Assembly: GCA_963752505.1 (NCBI GenBank)
Contig: CAVVYM010000012.1
Span: forward strand, 62,001 to 126,000
DNA: 64,000 nt
Source of the DNA: JACJWR01 sp963752505
Lineage (GTDB): Bacteria > Actinomycetota > Actinomycetes > S36-B12 > UBA10799
Direction: 5' to 3'
Below, in pieces: positions 18,077-27,799 of the stretch (its first letter is position 1; the number at the start of each line of letters is the position of its first letter). Position numbers and translations under genes: made by a program. The notes beneath the pieces are model-generated. The model was not told the DNA's origin and ran no database searches. It saw only the letters and a list, made by a program, of their open reading frames with translations.

Positions 18077-19573
18077 ATGAGCGGCGGACAATGGATCGGT
18101 GGCCAAGCGGTCGCCGGCACCTCGGGGGAGCGGTTTGAGGTCCTCGACCCGGCGACTGGCGAAGCCGTGGCGGACCTGGAACTCGCCAGTCCTGCGGATG
18201 TAGAAGCGGCGGTCGGTGCGGCGTCAGCAGCGTTCGCGCAGTGGTCCGCCATGGCTCCCGTTGAGCGCAGTGACGCGCTGACGGCCCTGGCCGCGAGGAT
18301 GGCTGCGCGCGCCGACGAGTACGCGAACGTGGAATCCCGCCAGGCGGGCAAGCCGATCAGGCTTGCGAGCGAGTTCGACGTCCCCGGATCGATCGACAAC
18401 GCCGCCTACTTTGCCGGTGCCGCCCGCCACTTGCAGGGCAGCGCGGCAGCCGAGTGGGATGGCGCGCACACCTCGACGATCCGGCGCGAGCCGCTCGGCG
18501 TGGTGGGATCCATCGCACCCTGGAACTATCCGCTGCAGATGGCAATGTGGAAGATGCTGCCGGCCGTTGCCGCGGGCAACACGGTGGTGCTCAAGCCCAG
18601 CGAACTCACTCCGCTGACGTCGTTGATGCTGGCCGAGGACGCGGCCGCGGCCGGAATCCCTGATGGCGTCTTCAACGTCGTCAACGGCACCGGTCCGGTG
18701 GTCGGCGAAGCCCTCGTCGCGCACCCCCAGGTGCGCATGGTGTCGTTTACCGGGTCCACCCGAGTGGGTCACCGGGTGGCCGAGATCGCGATGGCGGGTT
18801 TGAAGCGGGTCCACCTCGAACTCGGCGGCAAGGCCCCCTTCGTCGTATTCGAAGACGCCGACCTTGATGCGGCTATCCAAGGAGCGGTTGCGGCCAGCCT
18901 GATCAACTCCGGCCAGGATTGCACGGCAGCGACGCGCGCCTACGTCCACCGCTCCCGCTATCGGGAGTTCGTCGATGGCGTCGCCGACCTCATGTCGTCA
19001 GTGGTGCTCGGCGACACGGCTGATATGAGCACAGATATGGGTCCGCTCATCTCGACGGCGCAGCAGGCCAAGGTGGCCGGCATGGTCAAGCGCGCCCTCG
19101 CCGACGGTGCCCGGTTGGCCACCGGTGGCGCAGTCGGCACCGGAGACCTGGCCGCGGGCGCCTACTACCTGCCAACTCTCATGTTCGACGCCAGGCAGGA
19201 CAGCGAAATCGTGCAGGAAGAGGTCTTCGGGCCGGTGTTGGTTGTGCTGCCCTTCGACACCGACGATGAGGCGCTGGCACTCGCGAACGACACCAGATAC
19301 GGACTAGCCGCCTCGGCCTGGACGACAGACGTGGTCCGGGCGCATCGGGCCAGTCGGGAGATTCAAGCCGGCGCTGTGTGGATCAATGACCATATTCCGA
19401 TCGTCTCGGAAATGCCCCACGGCGGCTATAAGCAATCTGGTTTCGGCAAGGATATGAGTATGTACTCCTTCGAGGAATACACCCAGATTAAGCATGTCTC
19501 GTTTGACATCACCGGTGCCGCCCAGAAACCTTGGCATCGGACGATCTTCGCCCGCCCGTTAACCGACTCGTAA
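18077..19573 (+). CDS. Second aldehyde dehydrogenase of the aminoaldehyde type
   Basis: 498 residues from ATG 18077. It is paralogous to the preceding gene (IAPWNYPLQMAMWKMLPAVA against VAPWNYPMMMAIWKFIPAIA). Catalytic Glu is in VHLELGGKAPFVVFEDADL and Cys in NSGQDCTAATRAY. The C-terminus keeps MPHGGYKQSGFGKDMSMYSF. The tandem pair may divide substrates, for example 4-aminobutanal and 3-aminopropanal or a gamma-glutamylated aldehyde. Followed 45 nt later by potD. Confidence 0.88.
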   Translation: MSGGQWIGGQAVAGTSGERFEVLDPATGEAVADLELASPADVEAAVGAASAAFAQWSAMAPVERSDALTALAARMAARADEYANVESRQAGKPIRLASEFDVPGSIDNAAYFAGAARHLQGSAAAEWDGAHTSTIRREPLGVVGSIAPWNYPLQMAMWKMLPAVAAGNTVVLKPSELTPLTSLMLAEDAAAAGIPDGVFNVVNGTGPVVGEALVAHPQVRMVSFTGSTRVGHRVAEIAMAGLKRVHLELGGKAPFVVFEDADLDAAIQGAVAASLINSGQDCTAATRAYVHRSRYREFVDGVADLMSSVVLGDTADMSTDMGPLISTAQQAKVAGMVKRALADGARLATGGAVGTGDLAAGAYYLPTLMFDARQDSEIVQEEVFGPVLVVLPFDTDDEALALANDTRYGLAASAWTTDVVRAHRASREIQAGAVWINDHIPIVSEMPHGGYKQSGFGKDMSMYSFEEYTQIKHVSFDITGAAQKPWHRTIFARPLTDS

Positions 19574-19618
19574 CTCCACCGCAAACCACCCACCGCAGCG
19601 AGAGAGAAGACTTGACTA

Positions 19619-20815
19619 ATGAGTAATCCACAGAGTGACCCGAGGCTTGAACTTCTCAAGCGCGCAATGTCCCGGCGCGGATTCTTGGCTGCCGCCGGTG
19701 CCACCGGAGCTGCGGCCGCGTTGGCCTCCTGCGGCACCGGAGGATCGAACGGCGGTTCAGGCGGGGGTGACTCCGGTGATGGTGGCGACAACAACACCAT
19801 CGTGTGGGCCAACTGGACCCTCTACCTCGACTACGACGAAGAGTCACGCGCCTACCCGACGCTGGTCGCGTTCGAGGAGGAGTCGGGCTACACCGTCGAG
19901 TACCGCGAGGACATTGAGGACAACGTCCAGTTCAACGGCAAGGTCGCGCCACAGCTGGAGAACGGCCAGAACATCGGCTACGACCTGGTGACCCCGACGG
20001 ACTGGCTGGTGGCGGAGTGGATCCGCAAGGGCTACGCCGCCGAGATCACTGCGGCGAATGTTCCGAACAAGGAGAACATCCTGCCCAGCCTCGCCGAAGT
20101 TGAATTCGACCCGGGCCGCAAGTACTCCCTGACCTGGCAGTCGGGCTTCGGAGGTCTGGTGTGGAACAAGGAGCGAATCCCCGACGGCATCAAGACCGTC
20201 GACGACCTTTGGAACCCCGACCTCAAGGGGAAGGTCGTGGTGCTCTCGGAAATGCGCGACACCGTCGGTCTCATCATGATGAGCCAGGGCGTGAACATCG
20301 ACGAGCCGTTCACCAACGACCAGTTCATGGCGGCACTCGATGTGCTGCAGCAGCAGGTCGACTCCGGCCAGGTCAGCCAAGTCAAGGGCAACTCCTACAA
20401 GGAGGACCTGATCAACGAGCAGGCGTGGGCGGCTATCGGCTGGAGCGGTGACATCTTCCAGATCAACGCCGAAGAAGGCGACAAGTGGGAATTCGCGCTG
20501 CCAGAGACCGGCGGCACCCTGTGGTCGGACAACTTGCTGATTCCCTCGACCGCGCAGAACAAGTCCGGTGCTGAGGCCCTGATGGACTACTACTACCGCC
20601 CGGAGGTGGCGGCGCAGGTGGCCGCCTACGTCAACTACGTGTGTCCGGTGCAGGGTGCTCAGGAGGAGATGGAGAAGATCGACCCGGAACTCGCCAGTAG
20701 CGAATGGATCTTCCCGACCGAGGAGATCCTTTCCAACGCGCAGGTCTTCCGGCCGCTCACCCCGCAAGAGCAGTCCGAGTACACGGAGGCCTTCGGCCGA
20801 GTGGTGCAGGGCTGA
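19619..20815 (+). CDS. potD: Polyamine ABC transporter substrate-binding lipoprotein
   Basis: 398 residues. The export signal has a twin-arginine-like motif (SRRGFLAAAGATG) and a lipobox with Cys38 (LASC), followed by a Gly/Ser linker, so it is a lipoprotein possibly exported by Tat. The mature part is a spermidine/putrescine-binding SBP (NWTLYLDYDEESRAYPTLVA, VVTPTDWLV-like segment, GFGGLVWNKERI, AAIGWSGDIFQIN). AGAGAGAAG precedes the ATG at 19619. It leads a potD-potA-potB-potC operon, which supports the polyamine assignment. Confidence 0.92.
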   Translation: MSNPQSDPRLELLKRAMSRRGFLAAAGATGAAAALASCGTGGSNGGSGGGDSGDGGDNNTIVWANWTLYLDYDEESRAYPTLVAFEEESGYTVEYREDIEDNVQFNGKVAPQLENGQNIGYDLVTPTDWLVAEWIRKGYAAEITAANVPNKENILPSLAEVEFDPGRKYSLTWQSGFGGLVWNKERIPDGIKTVDDLWNPDLKGKVVVLSEMRDTVGLIMMSQGVNIDEPFTNDQFMAALDVLQQQVDSGQVSQVKGNSYKEDLINEQAWAAIGWSGDIFQINAEEGDKWEFALPETGGTLWSDNLLIPSTAQNKSGAEALMDYYYRPEVAAQVAAYVNYVCPVQGAQEEMEKIDPELASSEWIFPTEEILSNAQVFRPLTPQEQSEYTEAFGRVVQG

Positions 20816-20818
20816 ATC

Positions 20819-21991
20819 GTGGCAAGGGCGACCGACGTCACCAAGGCGCAAGGCGATTTGTACCTTGAGCGGCTGACAAAGAGTTTCGGTGATTTCGTCG
20901 CCGTTGACGACCTGTCGCTGACAGTCCCGCAGGGGTCCTTCTTTGCACTTCTAGGCCCCTCGGGCTGCGGCAAGACCACGACGCTTCGCATGGTTGCCGG
21001 GCTGGAGGACCCCTCCGCGGGGCGCATCAAGATCGGTGATTCCGACATCACGGAGTTGAAACCGTTCAGGCGGCCGGTCAACACCGTTTTCCAGAACTAC
21101 GCGCTGTTTCCCCATATGGACATCTACGAGAACGTCGCGTTCGGCCTCCGACGCCGCGGGATCAAGGACGTCAAGAGCCAGGTCATGGAAGCGCTGGAAC
21201 TGATCGAATTGGCGGGCGTCGCCAAACGCAAACCCGCGCAACTGTCAGGTGGGCAGCAGCAGCGCGTCGCACTTGCACGCGCCATCGTGAACCGGCCGGC
21301 GGTGCTGCTGCTCGACGAGCCGCTCGGTGCTTTGGATCTCAAACTGCGTCGCCAGATGCAGTTGGAGCTGAAGCGGATTCAGACCGAGGTGGGCCTGACC
21401 TTCATCCACGTCACGCACGACCAGGAAGAGGCCATGACCATGGCCGACACCGTGGCGGTGATGAACCACGGCGTGATCGAGCAGATGGGTCCACCCACGG
21501 AACTGTACGAATCCCCGAAGACGGCGTTTGTCGCCAACTTCTTGGGGCAGTCGAATCTTTTCCCGGCTGCAGTGCTGGAAGTCGATGGCGAGAACATCGT
21601 GCTGGAAGATTCCGACGGGAGGTTCCGAATGCCGATGAGTCGGGTGGCGCCGACTGTCGATGCCACCCGCGGTGGTCGGGTGCTCGTGGGCGTACGGCCG
21701 GAGAAAATCCACATCGCCGCCTTGCGACCCGAAAGCGAGGCGCCCGGAGACGGCAACTACGTGGATGGCACGGTCAAGAGCAGCAGCTTCCTCGGGGTGA
21801 GCACCCAGTACGAGGTCACAACCGGAGGTGGTGAAACGATCAACGTCTTTGCACAAAACCTCAGCGTGCGGGACCTCCTCGAAGCAGGTGATGCCGTACG
21901 GCTCACCTGGGCACCACAGCACGGATTCGTGCTCAACGGTAGCGAGGACATGAACGCTGGCGTTGAGGCCGCAGCCGCGGCAGTCGGGTAG
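20819..21991 (+). CDS. potA: Polyamine ABC transporter ATP-binding protein
   Basis: 390 residues, GTG start 3 nt after potD. Walker A GPSGCGKTTT (about residues 46-55), the signature LSGGQQQRVALARAI, Walker B AVLLLDEPLGALD and the switch His in FIHVTHDQEEAMTMAD are all present. A C-terminal TOBE domain (about 290-385) is typical of PotA-type importers. It energises uptake with PotB and PotC. Confidence 0.94.
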   Translation: MARATDVTKAQGDLYLERLTKSFGDFVAVDDLSLTVPQGSFFALLGPSGCGKTTTLRMVAGLEDPSAGRIKIGDSDITELKPFRRPVNTVFQNYALFPHMDIYENVAFGLRRRGIKDVKSQVMEALELIELAGVAKRKPAQLSGGQQQRVALARAIVNRPAVLLLDEPLGALDLKLRRQMQLELKRIQTEVGLTFIHVTHDQEEAMTMADTVAVMNHGVIEQMGPPTELYESPKTAFVANFLGQSNLFPAAVLEVDGENIVLEDSDGRFRMPMSRVAPTVDATRGGRVLVGVRPEKIHIAALRPESEAPGDGNYVDGTVKSSSFLGVSTQYEVTTGGGETINVFAQNLSVRDLLEAGDAVRLTWAPQHGFVLNGSEDMNAGVEAAAAAVG

Positions 21992-21999
21992 GTGCGGCC

Positions 22000-22917
22000 A
22001 TGTCAATCGCGGCGGCCATAGCCGAGACTGCGGATGAGGGCCCCAAGGGCCCACCGCCGAAGAAGCGTGGACGCTTCCTGCCCTACCTGTTGATGCTGCC
22101 TGGTGGGCTGTGGCTGGGGATCTTCTTCCTCGTTCCACTCGTCACGCTGTTCCTGACGAGTTTGCAGACGCCCGTTGCCGGCGGAGACGTCGGTCAGTTC
22201 GAGCAAACCTTCAACTTCGCAAACTACCCCGAGACGTTGACCGACTCGAACTACTACGTGCCGCTGTTCCGGTCGTTCCTCTACTCGGCCAGTGCCACGA
22301 TCCTGGCTCTGCTGATCGGCTATCCGCTGGCCTACGGCATCGCCTTCAAAGCGGGTAAGTACCGCAACATCTTGTTGGTGATGGTGATTGCGCCGTTCTT
22401 CGTCTCCTTCATCCTGCGCACCATCGCCTGGCGGCAGATCCTGGCCGACGAGGGCCCGGTGGTGGCGGTCCTGCGCGTCATCGGCGTGGTGGGGCCAACC
22501 GGCGGCGTCTATCCATCGGCGATCGCTGTGATCGCCGGTCTCACCTACAACTTCCTCCCGTTCATGACGCTGCCGATCTATGCCAGCCTGGAGCGAGTCG
22601 ATCATCGGCTGGTCGAAGCGGCAGGCGACCTTTACGCCTCACCGTGGACCGGTTTTCGCAAAATCACGATTCCCCTCTCCATGCCGGGCGTCGTGGCGGG
22701 TACCTTGCTCACCTTCATCCCGGCCGCTGGCGACTACGTCAATGCGGCCCTGCTGGGCACACCGAAGAACACCATGATCGGCAACCGAATAGAGTTCACG
22801 TTCCTCAGCGTCAACGACTATCCGACCGCTGCCGTGCTGTCGTTCATTCTGATGACCTGCATCTTGGTCATGGTGTTGTTGTACGTACGCCGGGTGGGAA
22901 CGGAGGATCTGGTATGA
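22000..22917 (+). CDS. potB: Polyamine ABC transporter permease
   Basis: 305 residues with about six transmembrane segments; the first is LLMLPGGLWLGIFFLVPLVT. The permease EAA-loop is in LVEAAGDLYASPWTGFRKIT. ATG 22000 is 8 nt after potA. The stop overlaps the potC start (ATGA). The second half of the heterodimer is PotC. Confidence 0.93.
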   Translation: MSIAAAIAETADEGPKGPPPKKRGRFLPYLLMLPGGLWLGIFFLVPLVTLFLTSLQTPVAGGDVGQFEQTFNFANYPETLTDSNYYVPLFRSFLYSASATILALLIGYPLAYGIAFKAGKYRNILLVMVIAPFFVSFILRTIAWRQILADEGPVVAVLRVIGVVGPTGGVYPSAIAVIAGLTYNFLPFMTLPIYASLERVDHRLVEAAGDLYASPWTGFRKITIPLSMPGVVAGTLLTFIPAAGDYVNAALLGTPKNTMIGNRIEFTFLSVNDYPTAAVLSFILMTCILVMVLLYVRRVGTEDLV

Positions 22918-23759
22918 GCGTGGGCACCTCTGAACTCGACAACCCCGCGGCGCGCATGTCCTTCGGTCGGCGCCTGCGGCGGTGGCTCGGCGCCAACATG
23001 CTGCGCATCTACATGGTGGCGGCGTTCATCTACTTGCTCTTGCCGGTGGCATACACGTTTCTGTTCTCCTTCAACAACGCGGGCCGCACCAACCTGACCT
23101 GGCAGGGCTTCACCCTCAAGAACTGGCTCAACCCCTGTGGTGCCCCGCAGGTGTGCCAGTCGGTGGTCAATTCGCTGACGTTGGGGCTGCTGGTGACTAT
23201 CGTTGCCACCATCCTCGGCACCCTGATTGCCTTCGCGCTTGTGCGCTACCGCTTCCGGGGACGGTCGACCACGAACCTGCTGATCTTCTTGCCCATGGCC
23301 ACCCCCGAGGTGGTGCTGGGCTCGTCCCTGCTGGCCCTGTTCCTCAACATCTTCGTGCCGCTCGGTTTCTGGACGGTGGCAATCGCCCACGTGATGTTCT
23401 GCATCTCGTTCGTGGTCGTGACCGTCAAGGCTCGGTTGGCGAGTTTGGATCCGAGGTTGGAGCAGGCGGCGATGGACCTGTACGCCAGCGAAGCGCAAGC
23501 TTTCAGGCGCATCACCCTGCCGCTGGTCGCGCCGGGCATCGCCGCTGCGGCGTTGCTGGCCTTCTCGCTGAGCTTCGACGACTTCATCATCACCAACTTC
23601 AACTCCGGTCAGTTCACCACGTTCCCCAAGTTCGTGTACGTGTCGGCCACGCGGGGCATTCCACCGCAGGCGAATGTGATCGCTTCTGCCATGTTCTTCA
23701 TCGCGTTGGCACTGGTTGTGATCGGCCAGGTCGTCGGCGTGCGCCGTCGAAAGGGCTGA
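22914..23759 (+). CDS. potC: Polyamine ABC transporter permease
   Basis: 281 residues from ATG 22914, overlapping the potB stop. About six transmembrane segments; EAA-loop LEQAAMDLYASEAQAFRRIT, and SFDDFIITNFNSG, which is characteristic of PotC-type permeases. The start is fixed by the overlap; the frame is open much further upstream but runs inside potB. One base separates it from the oxidase gene. Confidence 0.93.
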   Translation: MSVGTSELDNPAARMSFGRRLRRWLGANMLRIYMVAAFIYLLLPVAYTFLFSFNNAGRTNLTWQGFTLKNWLNPCGAPQVCQSVVNSLTLGLLVTIVATILGTLIAFALVRYRFRGRSTTNLLIFLPMATPEVVLGSSLLALFLNIFVPLGFWTVAIAHVMFCISFVVVTVKARLASLDPRLEQAAMDLYASEAQAFRRITLPLVAPGIAAAALLAFSLSFDDFIITNFNSGQFTTFPKFVYVSATRGIPPQANVIASAMFFIALALVVIGQVVGVRRRKG

Positions 23760-23760
23760 C

Positions 23761-25176
23761 GTGCCATTCGCCCAAACCCCCGGCCCCGGTGCCTATGCGG
23801 TGCTGCGCGACGTCGAGCACCGGTCCTACTGGCTGGCCCACCCGGACCGTCCGTCAGCACGGCCTCACCTGACAGGTGACGAGAGCGCTGACCTGGTCGT
23901 CGTGGGGGCGGGGCTGTCCGGGCTGTGGACGGCGGTCCGGGCCAAGGAACGCCGCAACGACCTCGATGTGGTGGTGGTGGAGGGCGACCGTATCGCCAAC
24001 GCGGCCTCGGGGCGCAACGGCGGATTCGTCGCCAGTTCGATCACGCACGGCTACATCAACGGCCTCGAACGCTGGCCGCACGAGTTCCCGACGCTCTACC
24101 GCATGGGGCTCGAGAACTTGGCCGGCATCGCCGAGACCGTCGAGCGATATGGAATCGATTGCGACTTCGCACCCAGCGGCGAGTTGGACGTGGCCACCGA
24201 ACCTCACCAGGTCATCGGGCTGCGGGAACACCGCGACCACCTTGCTGCGGCCGGCGTCCATCTCCGCCTCCTCGATAGCGAGCAGACCCGTGCCACAGTG
24301 AATTCGCCCACCTACCTGGCGGGCCTGTCGGACGAGAATGTGGCACTCGTGGATCCCGCTCGCTTGAGTTGGGGACTGGCCCGGGTCGCCGAACAGCTGG
24401 GGGTGCGCATCTACGAGAACACCCAGGTGACCGACGTGGCTCGGGCGGGTGCCGCCCTTCGACTGCTGACTCCGCAGGGAACCATCGAGTCGCCGCGGGT
24501 GGCCCTGACCACCGCGGCCCATCAACCGCTGCTGCGACGCATAAGCGCATTCGTGGTTCCGGTTTTCGACCACGTGGTGGTCACGGCGCCGTTGCCCGCA
24601 GATGTGCTGGCAACCCTCGGCTGGGATGGCCGGCAGGGCGTGGGTGATTCGGGCAATCAGTTCCACTACTACCGTTTGACCGCGGACAATCGGATCCTGT
24701 GGGGCGGCTACGACGCGGTCTACGGGCGCGGGGAACGGCCAGGTTCGTCGTTGGAACGCGATGACTTCCTCACCGCCCGTCTGGTGCAGCACCTGCACGA
24801 CACATTTCCCGCGGTGGCGACGGTGCCGATCGAATACGCCTGGGCCGGCGCAATCGACACCTGCTCGAGGTTCAGTGCATTCTGGGGTCAGGCGTACTCC
24901 GGTCAACTCGCCTATGTGGCCGGGTACACCGGGCTTGGCGTCGGAGCCTCGCGCTTCGGTGCGGATGTGCTGATCGACCTGCTGCTCGGGGAGCATACGG
25001 AGCGCACGGCGCTGGAGATGGTCGGATCCAAGCCGCTGCCCTTCCCCCCGGAGCCGGTCCGGCAGTTGGTGATTGACCTCACCCGGCGATCAATCGCCGC
25101 CGCGGACGCACAGGAGGGCAAGCGGAACATGTGGCTGCGAACCCTCGATCGCCTCGGTCTGGGATTCGATAGCTAG
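23761..25176 (+). CDS. FAD-dependent amine oxidoreductase, PuuB/DAO family
   Basis: 471 residues, GTG start one nucleotide after potC. The FAD dinucleotide motif is DLVVVGAGLSGLWTAVRAK, followed by AASGRNGGFVASSITHGYIN and the C-terminal AYVAGYTGLGVGASRFGADV. It belongs to the DAO superfamily with gamma-glutamylputrescine oxidase and related amine oxidases. Position directly after the Pot importer suggests that it oxidises the imported polyamine or its gamma-glutamyl derivative. No glutamine-synthetase-like PuuA or PuuD hydrolase is in the window. Confidence 0.85.
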   Translation: MPFAQTPGPGAYAVLRDVEHRSYWLAHPDRPSARPHLTGDESADLVVVGAGLSGLWTAVRAKERRNDLDVVVVEGDRIANAASGRNGGFVASSITHGYINGLERWPHEFPTLYRMGLENLAGIAETVERYGIDCDFAPSGELDVATEPHQVIGLREHRDHLAAAGVHLRLLDSEQTRATVNSPTYLAGLSDENVALVDPARLSWGLARVAEQLGVRIYENTQVTDVARAGAALRLLTPQGTIESPRVALTTAAHQPLLRRISAFVVPVFDHVVVTAPLPADVLATLGWDGRQGVGDSGNQFHYYRLTADNRILWGGYDAVYGRGERPGSSLERDDFLTARLVQHLHDTFPAVATVPIEYAWAGAIDTCSRFSAFWGQAYSGQLAYVAGYTGLGVGASRFGADVLIDLLLGEHTERTALEMVGSKPLPFPPEPVRQLVIDLTRRSIAAADAQEGKRNMWLRTLDRLGLGFDS

Positions 25177-25270
25177 CGCAATCTCGGCAAATCTTGGTGT
25201 CGCACCCGACGCACCCGCAATCGAACACTCTCGAACGCCCGAAAAGAACGTCAGTTGAGGAGCACTGCAG

Positions 25271-26770
25271 ATGTCCACCCCCACCCGTATCACGCACTGG
25301 ATCGACGGCCGGGAATTCGTCGGCACGCCCGAGCGCACCGGCGACGTCTATGACCCCGCCACCGGAGAGGTCACAGCGAAGGTCGACTTCGCCAGCACCG
25401 CCGACCTGGACGCGGGGGTCCAAGCCGCCCGACGCGCGTTCGGTGAGTGGGGCACGACGACGTTGACGAAACGCACGGCTGTGATGTTCCGGTTCCGGGA
25501 GTTGCTCAACGCGCATAAGGAAGAACTTGCCGAAATCATCACCGCTCAGCACGGCAAAGTCCTCAGCGACGCACTGGGAGAGGTGGCCCGAGGGCTGGAG
25601 GTAGTCGAGTTCGCTTGCGGAAACGCACACCTGCTCAAGGGGGGCTACTCCGAGGGTGTGTCCACGGGCGTCGACGTGTACTCCCTGCGGCAGCCGATCG
25701 GCGTCGTTGGGATCATCTCACCGTTCAACTTCCCGGCCATGGTGCCAATGTGGTTCTTCCCCATCGCCATCGCAGCGGGAAACACCGTGGTGCTCAAGCC
25801 CAGCGAGAAGGATCCGAGTGCGGCGATGTTCCTCGCCGAGCTGTGGTCCCGGGCCGGCCTGCCGGACGGCGTATTCAACGTTGTGCACGGCGACAAGGTG
25901 GCCGTCGACGCTCTCCTGACGCACCCCGACGTTGCGTCGATCTCGTTCGTGGGGTCGACACCGATTGCCGAGTACGTCTACGAAACCGGCACCGCTCACG
26001 GCAAGCGAGTGCAGGCTCTCGGGGGAGCAAAGAACCACATGCTGGTGCTACCCGACGCCGACCTGGAGTTGACTGCGGACTCGGCAGTCAACGCGGGATT
26101 CGGTTCGGCCGGTGAGCGCTGCATGGCCATCTCCGTGGTGGTCGCGGTGGAGCCGATCGCCGATGACCTCGTTGCGGCCATCCGGGGGCGGATGTCCACG
26201 CTGCGCACCGGCGACGGGCGTCGCGGCTGCGACATGGGCCCGCTGGTGACCGCCGCTCATCGAGACAAGGTCGCGGGATATGTCGCAGCAGGTGAAGACG
26301 AAGGCGCCACGCTGGTGGTGGACGGGCGCCAGGTCAGCCCCGACGGCGATGCCGGCGGATTCTGGCTCGGCCCGACCCTTTTCGACCACGTGACGCCCCA
26401 GATGAGCATCTACGCCGACGAGATCTTCGGCCCGGTTCTGTCGGTCGTGCGAGTGGCCTCCTACGAGGAGGGTCTCCAACTCATCAACTCCCACCCTTAC
26501 GGCAACGGCACGGCGATCTTCACGTGCGATGGGGGTGCCGCCCGCAGGTTCCAGCACGAAGTGCGCGTCGGCATGATCGGCGTCAACGTACCTATTCCAG
26601 TGCCCATGGCCTACTACTCGTTCGGTGGCTGGAAGGCGTCGCTGTTCGGTGACACCCACGCCCACGGCGTTGAGGGATTCCACTTCTTCACCCGAGGCAA
26701 AGTGATCACCAGTCGTTGGCCCGACCCCGTTCATGGCGGAATCAACCTCGGATTCCCCACGCACGGGTAG
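25271..26770 (+). CDS. mmsA: CoA-acylating methylmalonate-/malonate-semialdehyde dehydrogenase
   Basis: 499 residues, ATG 25271 after GAGGAG. It has the MMSDH hallmarks: ISPFNFPAMVPMWFFPIAIA, GGAKNHMLVLPDAD in place of the usual catalytic Glu region, and the Cys in GSAGERCMAISV. The family converts methylmalonate or malonate semialdehyde with CoA and NAD to propionyl-CoA or acetyl-CoA. In this cluster malonate semialdehyde from beta-alanine (spermidine breakdown) is a plausible substrate. It could equally serve valine or inositol breakdown. Confidence 0.88.
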   Translation: MSTPTRITHWIDGREFVGTPERTGDVYDPATGEVTAKVDFASTADLDAGVQAARRAFGEWGTTTLTKRTAVMFRFRELLNAHKEELAEIITAQHGKVLSDALGEVARGLEVVEFACGNAHLLKGGYSEGVSTGVDVYSLRQPIGVVGIISPFNFPAMVPMWFFPIAIAAGNTVVLKPSEKDPSAAMFLAELWSRAGLPDGVFNVVHGDKVAVDALLTHPDVASISFVGSTPIAEYVYETGTAHGKRVQALGGAKNHMLVLPDADLELTADSAVNAGFGSAGERCMAISVVVAVEPIADDLVAAIRGRMSTLRTGDGRRGCDMGPLVTAAHRDKVAGYVAAGEDEGATLVVDGRQVSPDGDAGGFWLGPTLFDHVTPQMSIYADEIFGPVLSVVRVASYEEGLQLINSHPYGNGTAIFTCDGGAARRFQHEVRVGMIGVNVPIPVPMAYYSFGGWKASLFGDTHAHGVEGFHFFTRGKVITSRWPDPVHGGINLGFPTHG

Positions 26771-26773
26771 TTT
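26768..26773 (+). promoter_or_regulatory. -10 box for leaderless agmatinase gene
   Basis: TAGTTT includes the stop codon of the preceding gene and lies 6 nt before ATG 26780; there is no Shine-Dalgarno sequence. Confidence 0.4.
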
Positions 26774-26779
26774 TGGCCT

Positions 26780-27799
26780 ATGGCCAGATACGGAGCCCAA
26801 TACGGGCCGGACATCACGTTCCTCGGAGTGCCGGCGTGTGATGCCGACGAACCCGCGAGCTACTCGGATTCGGATGTGGTGATCATCGGGGCCCCCTTCG
26901 ATGGGGGCACCTCAGCGCGTCCCGGGGCACGTTTCGGCCCCAAGGCGCTGCGAGAGGCGTGCTATCTGGCCATGGACGGATCGCGACCAAGCTTGGCCCT
27001 GCGCACCGACGGACTACTGGATCTGAAGGTACGTGACGCCGGTGACGTCGAGATGTACTCCGGCGATGCCGCCACGGCCTGCGCGGCCCTCGAGCCGGTG
27101 GTCGAGAAGGTGGCCCGAACGGGATCGATGCCGTTGACGCTCGGCGGTGACCACACGATCACATGGCCGGACGTCACCGGGGTGGCTCGTGCCGTGGGCT
27201 GGGGTCGGGTATCCGTCATCCACTTCGATGCCCACGCCGACACCGGCGACATCGAGTTCGGCTCACTCATCGGCCACGGGCAGCCGATGCGAAGACTCAT
27301 CGAATCCGGGGCTGCGCGCGGGGATCGCTTTCTCCAGATCGGGCTGCGGGGCTACTGGCCAGGACCCGAGACGTTGAACTGGATGGCCGATCAGGGGATG
27401 CGGTCCTTCGAGATGACCGAGATTGTCGCCCGGGGACTGGATGCCGTGCTCACTGAGGCCATGGACATCGCAATGGACGACTGCGACGCGGTTTTCCTCT
27501 CCGTCGATATCGATGTCGCCGATCCGGGCCACGCGCCTGGCACCGGCACCCCGGAGCCAGGCGGGCTCACTGCGCGTCAGCTGCTGGATGCGGTGCGCCG
27601 CATCTGCTACGAAGTGCCCATCGCAGGCATGGACGTGGTTGAAGTGTCACCGCCCTACGACCACTCGGACATCACAGCCATGTTGGGCAATCGGGTGGTG
27701 TTGGAGGCGTTGTCCGCTCTCGCACGTGCCAAACAGGACCGGGCCGCAGGATCGCGCTGGGATCCCCAGCAGCCACTGCTCGACGGGCGAGGGGAATGA
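26780..27799 (+). CDS. speB: Agmatinase-type ureohydrolase
   Basis: 339 residues. The binuclear metal ligands of the arginase/agmatinase family are in place: H125 (LGGDHTITWP), D150, H152 and D154 (HFDAHADTGD), and D243 and D245 (SVDIDVADPGHAPG). C-terminal GMDVVEVSPPYDHSDITAM is typical. Agmatinase splits agmatine to putrescine and urea, feeding the pathway encoded around it. Guanidinobutyrase, which gives GABA, is a close alternative that motifs alone do not exclude. Confidence 0.88.
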   Translation: MARYGAQYGPDITFLGVPACDADEPASYSDSDVVIIGAPFDGGTSARPGARFGPKALREACYLAMDGSRPSLALRTDGLLDLKVRDAGDVEMYSGDAATACAALEPVVEKVARTGSMPLTLGGDHTITWPDVTGVARAVGWGRVSVIHFDAHADTGDIEFGSLIGHGQPMRRLIESGAARGDRFLQIGLRGYWPGPETLNWMADQGMRSFEMTEIVARGLDAVLTEAMDIAMDDCDAVFLSVDIDVADPGHAPGTGTPEPGGLTARQLLDAVRRICYEVPIAGMDVVEVSPPYDHSDITAMLGNRVVLEALSALARAKQDRAAGSRWDPQQPLLDGRGE

